From Actinomycetota bacterium (lineage in GTDB: Bacteria; Actinomycetota; Thermoleophilia; RBG-16-64-13), in contig PMIZ01000114.1 in NCBI GenBank assembly GCA_003157225.1, positions 1 to 10,621 of the forward strand: a stretch of DNA of 10,621 nucleotides, given 5' to 3'. Position numbers and translations under genes: made by a program. Position 1 is the stretch's first letter, and each line of letters opens with the position of its first letter. This document shows positions 6,148 through 10,621 of the stretch, in pieces. Under the pieces are notes generated by a model. The model was not told the origin of the DNA. It searched no databases and saw nothing but the letters and a program-made list of their open reading frames with translations.

Positions 6148-7350
6148 ATGGCACAAGTCTTTCATCGGGACCGCTCAACGTGGCTGGCCTACCTGCTCTT
6201 GGCTCTCTATGGCTATTTCCTCAACAGCCTTGGTCCCATTACTCCCTTTCTCAAGGATGAGCTCAAGCTGTCGTACACGGTGAGCAGTCTGCACTTCACG
6301 GCATTTGCCGTTGGCATTCTGCTCGTTGGGTTGTGCGGTCATCGTCTGATACGGCGCGTGGGTCGCGGCCGCGCTCTCTGGTTTGGCGCCTTTGGGATCA
6401 CCGCGAGCGTCCTTGGCCTGGTGGCTGGTCAGTCGGTAATGGTCACCATCGGGGCTTCCTTCTGCATGGGATCGGTGGGATCGCTGATCCTGGCTATTGT
6501 CCCGTCTGCGCTATCCGACCGGCATGGCGGATTGCGGGCGGTGGCCTTGTCGGAAGCGAACATGATCGCCTCGCTGGTGTCCACGAGCGCTCCGTTGCTG
6601 GTGGGATGGTCGGCCCGTCTGCCCGGCGGATGGCGGTGGGCCTTGGGGACGGTAGCCTTGGCCCCGTTCGTGATGCGTCTCGCGTTTGGTCGCGTCACTT
6701 TCCCGCAGCCCACTTCCCGTCTTGAAGATACTGCTTCTGCCCGGCGGCCTTTGCCGGGGTCGTTCTGGGCGTTCTGGGGAGCGCTTGTCCTGGCGGTGTC
6801 CGTGGAGTTCTGCATGGTCTTTTGGAGCGCCGACTATCTGGAGACCAGCTTGGGGATGCAAAAAGTGCATGCGGCCCAAGCCATCAGCCTTTTCCTTGCC
6901 GGCATGATCGTTGGGCGTCTGGTTGGAAGCCGCCTCGTTCGGCGCTTCTCGACCCGCGCAGTGGTGATTGGCTCTATCTTGGTCGCGAGCACCGGCTTCG
7001 GGATGTTTTGGGCGGCTCACACCGCCGTTCTTGGGTTGGTGGGATTGTTTGTGACGGGTCTAGGTGTCGCCAGCCTATATCCCCTGATCCTTTCGCTGGC
7101 CATCGGCGTGGCCCAGGACAACACAACACGCGCCAGCGCGCGGGCCACCTTGGCTTCCGGTACAGCCATTTTGGCACTTCCTTTGGTGTTGGGCCGATTG
7201 GCCGACATGGTTGGCATTCGGCCGGCCTATGGAGTCGTAGGCGTCTTACTGGTCGGCATCTTCCTGACCATGCTGGTTACGGGGGACGTGTTCGGGAGAC
7301 GGCCTTTGCGGAACTTGGGGTCGGCCCGTCTGCCCGACGCGAAGGCGTAG
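6148..7350 (+). CDS. Major facilitator superfamily transporter
   Basis: A 400-residue polytopic membrane protein with about 12 hydrophobic helices, the standard size for MFS carriers. After the second helix lies a motif-A-like cytoplasmic loop, GLCGHRLIRRVGRGRALWFG. An equivalent loop in the second half, GRLVGSRLVRRFSTRAVVIG, shows the usual internal duplication. The two halves are joined by a hydrophilic loop near residues 188-200. It should move a small solute using the proton gradient; direction and substrate are not visible. ATG 6148 lies only 5 bases after the VOC stop, with a GGGGG run directly before it. Upstream in-frame codons hit a stop at once, so no longer start exists. It is the last gene of the cluster, suggesting import or export of the compound handled by the preceding enzymes. 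Its short tail repeats an 18-base word also found inside the gene. Confidence 0.9.
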   Translation: MAQVFHRDRSTWLAYLLLALYGYFLNSLGPITPFLKDELKLSYTVSSLHFTAFAVGILLVGLCGHRLIRRVGRGRALWFGAFGITASVLGLVAGQSVMVTIGASFCMGSVGSLILAIVPSALSDRHGGLRAVALSEANMIASLVSTSAPLLVGWSARLPGGWRWALGTVALAPFVMRLAFGRVTFPQPTSRLEDTASARRPLPGSFWAFWGALVLAVSVEFCMVFWSADYLETSLGMQKVHAAQAISLFLAGMIVGRLVGSRLVRRFSTRAVVIGSILVASTGFGMFWAAHTAVLGLVGLFVTGLGVASLYPLILSLAIGVAQDNTTRASARATLASGTAILALPLVLGRLADMVGIRPAYGVVGVLLVGIFLTMLVTGDVFGRRPLRNLGSARLPDAKA

Positions 7351-7481
7351 TTGGCCCGGATGGGATATTATGTCAGGCACTGGACTAATCACCAGAGGGC
7401 GTCAAGTTGACGGCGTGAGTCTCTGCGCCGAGCGCCAGCAGGGGTAGGAGTGAGCTCAACCAGCGACACCAGGATCGGTTC

Positions 7482-8822
7482 GTGATGGAGCGCCCCCTCG
7501 CGCGGACCAGCGCGGAGCCGACCGCCGGCAAAGAAGCCCCCCCGGCACGCGGCCGGCACAGAGCAGAGGACCGGCTCCAGAGTCCGGGCCCGGTGGTGCA
7601 GCAAAACATCCGCCAACAGAATCTGGCGCTTGTGTTGCGGGAGGTCATGAAGAACGGGCCTCGCTCGCGTGCGGGCATCGCAGCGGCAGTCGGACTTACC
7701 AGATCGACGGTATCGAGCCTCGTCGGCGAGTTGATAGCCCGCGGGCTGCTGTTGGAGCGAGAGCTCGAGAGAGTCGGAGCTGTGGGGAGGCCGGGCCGCC
7801 TGGTCGCCGTCTCCGACACGACCGTCGTCGCCCTTGGCCTGGAGATAAACGTGGACTATCTCGCCGCCTGCGTACTCGATCTGAAGGGCAACGTCCGCTA
7901 TGAGCAGTTCCTTCGTCACGAGAACCGCGGGATCCCGGTTGAGGTGGTTCTCGATGCGCTTGCGGAACTCGGCCGACGAGCGCTCGACAGCGTCGAGGGC
8001 GAGGGCCTTATCCCCGTCGGAACGACGATCGCTCTCCCTGGGCTCGTGGATGTCGCTAGTGGCATGCTGCTGAGGGCTCCGAACCTCGGTTGGGGCCGAC
8101 TGTCGCTCGAAGCCGAACTGGGACGTCGCCTGGGGCGGTCGCATCACTACGTCACCGTCGAGAACGACGCGAAGCTCGCGGCTCTTGGTGAACTCTGGCT
8201 GGGTCATGAGCTGCAGTTGGGCGACTTCATCTACGTCTTTGGCGAGATCGGTGTCGGTGCCGCTCTGGTCGTGAACGGCGAGCTGCTGCGCTCTGGCAGT
8301 GGTCTCGGGGGCGAGCTTGGTCACATCACGGTTGATCCCGATGGGCCACAGTGCACTTGCGGGTCGCGCGGCTGCCTCGAACAGGTGGTCGGCCAGGAAG
8401 CCCTTCTCAGAGCCGCGGGGCTGGAAGCGACGGTTGGCACCAGCATCGCGTTGCCGGACGGAGGCGCGTCGGTGATCGTCAAGAGCGCGCGGCGGGGGGA
8501 CGCAGCGACACTGGCAGCACTGGCGGAGGCAGGCCGCGCGCTCGGGCTCGCCTGCGCCGCGGCCGTAAACCTTTTCGCCCCCAACACGATTGTCCTCGGC
8601 GGCATCTATGCGCCGCTCTTTCCGTGGTTGAGCGGTCCGCTCCGCGGAGAACTCGAGAAGCGGGCCTTCCTGACGCGCTACTCCGACGTGGCGGTCGTTC
8701 GTTCCGAACTGGGAGCGGCAGCGGCCGTCCGCGGCGCGGCCTCGCTTGCGCTCCGGGCCGTGTGCGCGGATCCCTTTCTGGTCGGCACGCAGGGGCCTGT
8801 GGCGCCGGCGCTTGGCCCCTAG
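7482..8822 (+). CDS. ROK-family transcriptional regulator (NagC/XylR type)
   Basis: A 446-residue sugar-sensing regulator. Residues about 47-92 form a winged helix-turn-helix (LVLREVMKNGPRSRAGIAAAVGLTRSTVSSL). The rest is the ROK sugar-binding/kinase-like fold. Features include DLKGNV near the start of the fold, VENDAKLAALGE with the conserved E227-N228-D229, GELGH (E278, H281), and the structural zinc site CTCGSRGCLE (C291, C293, C298) following H281. ROK repressors bind DNA as dimers or tetramers and release it when a sugar or sugar phosphate binds. GTG 7482 and ATG 7485 are adjacent possible starts, with AGGA at 7471-7474. They give a charged, probably disordered extension of about 35 residues before the HTH. 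The 131-base gap upstream shows only a short palindrome, GTCAAGTTGAC (7401-7411). Position suggests control of the downstream sugar ABC transporter; this is inference. Confidence 0.92.
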   Translation: MMERPLARTSAEPTAGKEAPPARGRHRAEDRLQSPGPVVQQNIRQQNLALVLREVMKNGPRSRAGIAAAVGLTRSTVSSLVGELIARGLLLERELERVGAVGRPGRLVAVSDTTVVALGLEINVDYLAACVLDLKGNVRYEQFLRHENRGIPVEVVLDALAELGRRALDSVEGEGLIPVGTTIALPGLVDVASGMLLRAPNLGWGRLSLEAELGRRLGRSHHYVTVENDAKLAALGELWLGHELQLGDFIYVFGEIGVGAALVVNGELLRSGSGLGGELGHITVDPDGPQCTCGSRGCLEQVVGQEALLRAAGLEATVGTSIALPDGGASVIVKSARRGDAATLAALAEAGRALGLACAAAVNLFAPNTIVLGGIYAPLFPWLSGPLRGELEKRAFLTRYSDVAVVRSELGAAAAVRGAASLALRAVCADPFLVGTQGPVAPALGP

Positions 8823-8828
8823 GTCCAT

Positions 8829-8851
8829 CTGCCAGAAGGATTTGTTGGCAG
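8829..8851 (+). terminator. Weak hairpin after the ROK gene
   Basis: CTGCCA (8829-8834) and TGGCAG (8846-8851) form a perfect 6-base stem with an 11-base loop, beginning 6 bases after the ROK stop. There is no run of T after it, only TTCATACAG, so termination efficiency is doubtful. Confidence 0.25.
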
Positions 8852-8877
8852 TTCATACAGATTAGGCTCGTAACGCC

Positions 8878-8914
8878 TTGTAACAATGAGCGGTTTGTTA
8901 TATGGTCAAACAAA
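8878..8914 (+). promoter_or_regulatory. Candidate promoter with overlapping inverted-repeat operator
   Basis: TTTGTT (8894-8899) and AACAAA (8909-8914) form a perfect 6-base inverted repeat with a 9-base spacer, in an AT-rich patch that stands out from the GC-rich surroundings. TTGTAA (8878-8883) and TATGGT (8901-8906), 17 bases apart, are possible -35 and -10 elements (four of six matches each), so the repeat would cover the -10. A further TTGT/ACAA pair (8878-8886) lies beside it. ROK repressors such as Bacillus XylR bind TTTGTT...AACAAA-type sites, but with a shorter spacer, so the link to the adjacent ROK gene is suggestive only. A transcript from here would have a leader of about 290 bases. 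Confidence 0.4.
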
Positions 8915-8979
8915 TGAAGAATCCGGCGGACGGGGCTAACGTTCCACGACGCAGCGCGAGAGCCATCGTGTTCTCGTAG

Positions 8980-9093
8980 GTGTCCACGGCTCGGTCTTCA
9001 GTGGGAGGGCGCTCGAGAGGACTGGTTGAGGAAGTTTGCCTTGAGTGCTCTTGGGGCAACTCCATAGGTAGCTTTGCCCGCGTGCGTGGACAC
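8980..9093. repeat. Perfect 9-base inverted repeat enclosing 96 bases
   Basis: GTGTCCACG (8980-8988) and CGTGGACAC (9085-9093) are exact reverse complements. They could be the closing helix of a structured leader RNA; a smaller imperfect stem (GAGTGC 9043-9048 with GCAACTC 9056-9062) lies inside. They could also be ends of a short mobile-element derivative, since a transposase-like remnant lies between them. No matching target-site duplication is visible in the 8-9 bases on either side. Confidence 0.4.
9009..9059 (-). pseudogene. Degenerate IS256-family transposase fragment
   Basis: Read on the minus strand, these 17 codons encode LPQEHSRQTSSTSPLER. IS256-family transposases carry a highly conserved block of the form FPxEHWRQIxSTNPLER shortly before the last catalytic region, and 11 of 17 positions match it as I remember it. 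The reading frame stays open to either side (8898-9143), but the following residues match the expected LNREIKRR segment poorly, and the preceding ones not at all. It is therefore a short, decayed piece of an insertion sequence rather than a gene. It shows that an IS once sat between the regulator and the transporter genes. Confidence 0.45.
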
Positions 9094-9160
9094 AGGGGAA
9101 GGCCCGTTCCAGGGTGAAGGGGGTGAGTCATAGGCAGTCGCACACGAACGTTGGGACGGA

Positions 9161-9168
9161 TTGCGCAA
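9161..9168. promoter_or_regulatory. Short palindrome TTGCGCAA upstream of the sugar-binding protein gene
   Basis: A perfect 8-base CG-centred palindrome lies 41 bases before the ATG of the binding-protein gene. CG-centred palindromes are typical cores of LacI-type operators, but 8 bases can arise by chance and no LacI-type regulator is in view. Confidence 0.2.
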
Positions 9169-9208
9169 AATCACTTCGATTCACCAATCACAAAAAGGAG
9201 AGGGGAAT

Positions 9209-10357
9209 ATGTCTAAGAGAAGCTTGTTGTGGATAGCGATGGGTCTTCTGATGGTCGCAGTGCTGGCCCTATCTGCCTGCGGATCAAGTGCCACGACAAC
9301 CACCACTGTGGCGGCCGGGACCACCACCACGGGCGGGACGGCTTCGCTATCAGTCGGTGTTGTGCTGCCGACCAAGGACGAGCCGCGCTGGATCCAGGAC
9401 GAGACCCGCTTCAACGATGCGTTCAAGGCAGCCGGGTACAATGTCCAGATCCTTTTCAGCCAGGGCGATTCCGCCGTGGAGAAGAAGAACGTCGAGTCAT
9501 TGATCTCCTCGGGCGTCAAAGTGATCATCATCTGCCCGCAGGACGCCACGGCCGCGGCAGCCGCTGCCGCTGAAGCCCGCGCAGCCGGCATCAAGGTCGT
9601 TTCCTACGACCGACTGATCCTCGACACCGACGCTGTCGACTACTATGTAACCTTCGACAGCATCTCGGTTGGCAAAGCTCAGGCGCAGTATTTGGTCGAT
9701 AAGGCCACCGGCAAAGGCAACCCGCTCTATCTGTACGCCGGCGCGGCCTCCGACAACAACGCCTTCCTCTTCTTTGAGGGCGCTTGGGACGTGCTGCAGC
9801 CCAAGATTGCTGACGGCACCTTCGTGATCAAGAACTCCAGCGAAGCGGTTGGTCTGCAGGCCAAGGCCACCCTCACCCGCGACGAGATGGGCAAGATCAT
9901 CGGTCAGGTCACCACCGAGTGGAAGTTCGACGTGGCCAAGAACCTGGCTGAGGCCAACCTGACCAAGGCCACCGCCGCCGACAAGGGCAACGTCTTCATA
10001 CTCGCCCCGAATGACGGCACCGCTCGCTCCATCGCTGATGCGTTCGCCGCCGACAAGGACGTCAAGAGCTACGTCGTCACCGGACAGGACGCTGAGGTCG
10101 AATCCATCCAGTACATCATCGACGGAAAGCAGTCCATGACCGTCCTCAAGGACGTCCGCACCCTGGTCAAGGATGCTATCGCTGCTGCGACTGCCTTCCT
10201 GACCGGCGGCACCCCTGAGAAGACCGCTACCTACAACAACGGCAAGATCGACGTGCCCGCCAAGCCGTCTGCGGTCGTCACCGTCGACAAGACCAACGTC
10301 AAGGCAGCTGTGATCGACTCCGGCTACTACAAGGCCAGCCAGTTCACGGGACTATAG
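9209..10357 (+). CDS. chvE: ChvE-like multiple-sugar ABC transporter substrate-binding lipoprotein
   Basis: A 382-residue periplasmic-binding-protein-type lipoprotein that captures monosaccharides for an ABC importer. Residues 1-24 are a lipoprotein signal peptide with lipobox LSAC (C24). A Thr/Gly/Ala-rich linker runs to about residue 46. The mature domain closely follows the ChvE pattern: PTKDEPRWIQDE (54-65), PQDAT (110-114), SYDRLI (132-137), YYVTFDS (145-151), SDNNAFLFFEGAW (181-193), NDG (268-270), TGQDAEVES (291-299), and a C-terminal DSGYYKASQF. ChvE proteins bind galactose, glucose, arabinose and similar sugars; specificity here is not determined. ATG 9209 is chosen because AAAGGAGAGGGG (9194-9205) precedes it and the signal peptide begins there; an upstream in-frame TTG at 9161 is unlikely. 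Codon use is GC-ending and strongly biased, consistent with high expression. A hairpin separates it from its ATPase gene. Confidence 0.93.
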   Translation: MSKRSLLWIAMGLLMVAVLALSACGSSATTTTTVAAGTTTTGGTASLSVGVVLPTKDEPRWIQDETRFNDAFKAAGYNVQILFSQGDSAVEKKNVESLISSGVKVIIICPQDATAAAAAAAEARAAGIKVVSYDRLILDTDAVDYYVTFDSISVGKAQAQYLVDKATGKGNPLYLYAGAASDNNAFLFFEGAWDVLQPKIADGTFVIKNSSEAVGLQAKATLTRDEMGKIIGQVTTEWKFDVAKNLAEANLTKATAADKGNVFILAPNDGTARSIADAFAADKDVKSYVVTGQDAEVESIQYIIDGKQSMTVLKDVRTLVKDAIAAATAFLTGGTPEKTATYNNGKIDVPAKPSAVVTVDKTNVKAAVIDSGYYKASQFTGL

Positions 10358-10379
10358 ACCCGCACTTTAGTTCTTGACG

Positions 10380-10433
10380 GGACTGCAGGAATTGTGACAG
10401 GCTAATCTGTCAGGTTCCTGCAGTCCTTGTTTT
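10380..10433 (+). terminator. Two-tier hairpin with T-rich tail between binding protein and ATPase genes
   Basis: GGACTGCAGGAA (10380-10391) pairs perfectly with TTCCTGCAGTCC (10415-10426). Inside, TGACAG (10395-10400) pairs with CTGTCA (10407-10412) around the loop GCTAAT, leaving only a small TTG/GG internal loop. TTGTTTT follows at 10427-10433. Eighteen base pairs plus a short T tract fit an intrinsic terminator. As it lies between two genes of one transporter, it probably acts partially, or protects the upstream mRNA, so that more binding protein than ATPase is made. Confidence 0.75.
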
Positions 10434-10457
10434 GCCCAAGTGAGACAGGTGAGTCCC

Positions 10458-10621
10458 ATGACGGAAGCCACTCCCGTGGTGGAAATGCGGAGCATCAAGA
10501 AGACTTTTGCCGCCGTCCAGGCGCTTCGTGGAGTCGACCTGACTCTGCACCACGGTGAGGTGCTCGGATTGATGGGCGATAACGCGGCCGGCAAGTCGAC
10601 TCTGATGAAAGTCCTCAGCGG
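10458..10621 (+). CDS. Sugar ABC transporter ATP-binding protein (N-terminal part, cut by window edge)
   Basis: The first 54 codons of an ABC ATPase run off the right edge. After a short N-terminus come [19 protein letters not shown], the usual A-loop strand region, then [23 protein letters not shown] with the Walker A motif GDNAAGKST. Sugar importers of the XylG/RbsA/MmsA (GguA) type mostly have GENGAGKST here, so two positions differ conservatively. These proteins usually contain two ATPase domains in about 500 residues and energise import of the sugar delivered by the binding protein. ATG 10458 follows GAGACAGGTGAG, a moderate ribosome site. The gene lies 100 bases after the ChvE-like gene and beyond a strong hairpin. 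A permease gene is expected further right but is not in the window. Confidence 0.9.
   Translation, partial: MTEATPVVEMRSIKKTFAAVQALRGVDLTLHHGEVLGLMGDNAAGKSTLMKVLS

Larger units (their letters stand above)
8823..9208. other. 386-base intergenic region between regulator and sugar-binding protein
   Basis: No convincing gene lies here. The left third is AT-rich and holds a weak hairpin and a promoter/operator candidate (8878-8914). The middle, more GC-rich part carries a degenerate IS256-type transposase motif on the minus strand (9009-9059), enclosed by a perfect 9-base inverted repeat (8980-8988 and 9085-9093). Near the right end is an 8-base palindrome, TTGCGCAA (9161-9168). The ribosome site of the binding-protein gene, AAAGGAGAGGGG (9194-9205), closes the region. 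A minus-strand open frame covers 8898-9143, but only the transposase-like block in it looks protein-derived. Confidence 0.6.

Noticed and set aside
7351..7481. Promoter upstream of the ROK gene, with TATTAT at 7366-7371
   Set aside because: No acceptable -35 element lies 16-18 bases upstream, so the hexamer alone is not enough.
7389..8828. 479-codon minus-strand open frame
   Set aside because: It covers the ROK gene in antisense. The ROK helix-turn-helix and zinc motifs prove the + strand frame; the antisense product is Arg/Asp/Gln-rich with no recognisable motif.
1..10621. CRISPR array, tRNA, rRNA or defence-system genes
   Set aside because: I saw no regularly spaced repeats, no tRNA-like cloverleaf, and no nuclease, helicase or reverse-transcriptase genes other than the PIN toxin.

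Overview
The window comes from a high-GC bacterium. The sequence does not name it, but several features suggest Actinomycetota: GTG and TTG starts, a lipoprotein with a Thr-rich linker after its lipobox, and an uncharacterised protein (277-861) of a type I recall mainly from actinobacteria. Every convincing intact gene is on the + strand. The only minus-strand signal is a decayed transposase fragment.

Left part (1-1636), accessory-type DNA. Positions 1-273 hold the C-terminal half of a ParE/RelE-type toxin behind an in-frame stop, so it is probably a remnant. An uncharacterised 194-residue gene follows almost directly (277-861). The 191-base gap after it contains an imperfect palindrome (918-991) organised like an integron attC site. 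Next is an intact type II toxin-antitoxin pair, an AbrB/MazE-fold antitoxin (1053-1259) overlapping a PIN-domain VapC-like toxin (1256-1636) by 4 bases.

Middle part (1674-7350), seven closely spaced co-directional genes: an SDR-like protein with two altered catalytic positions, a VanZ-like membrane protein, a UlaG-like metallo-beta-lactamase-fold hydrolase, an extended-SDR NAD-dependent epimerase/dehydratase-like protein, a HAD sugar-phosphatase-like protein, a VOC/glyoxalase-fold protein and an MFS transporter. They look like one transcription unit for a small-molecule pathway, perhaps of a sugar, sugar acid or lactone. I cannot name the substrate.

Right part (7482-10621): a ROK-family regulator, a 386-base intergenic region, a ChvE-like sugar-binding lipoprotein, a compound hairpin, and the first 54 codons of the transporter ATPase. 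The intergenic region holds a possible promoter/operator just after the ROK gene, a degenerate IS256-type transposase motif on the minus strand, and a perfect 9-base inverted repeat around it. A simple model is that the ROK protein senses a sugar and controls the adjacent ABC importer, and perhaps the upstream enzymes. The hairpin would let the binding protein be made in excess over the membrane components. That regulatory link is inferred from position only.
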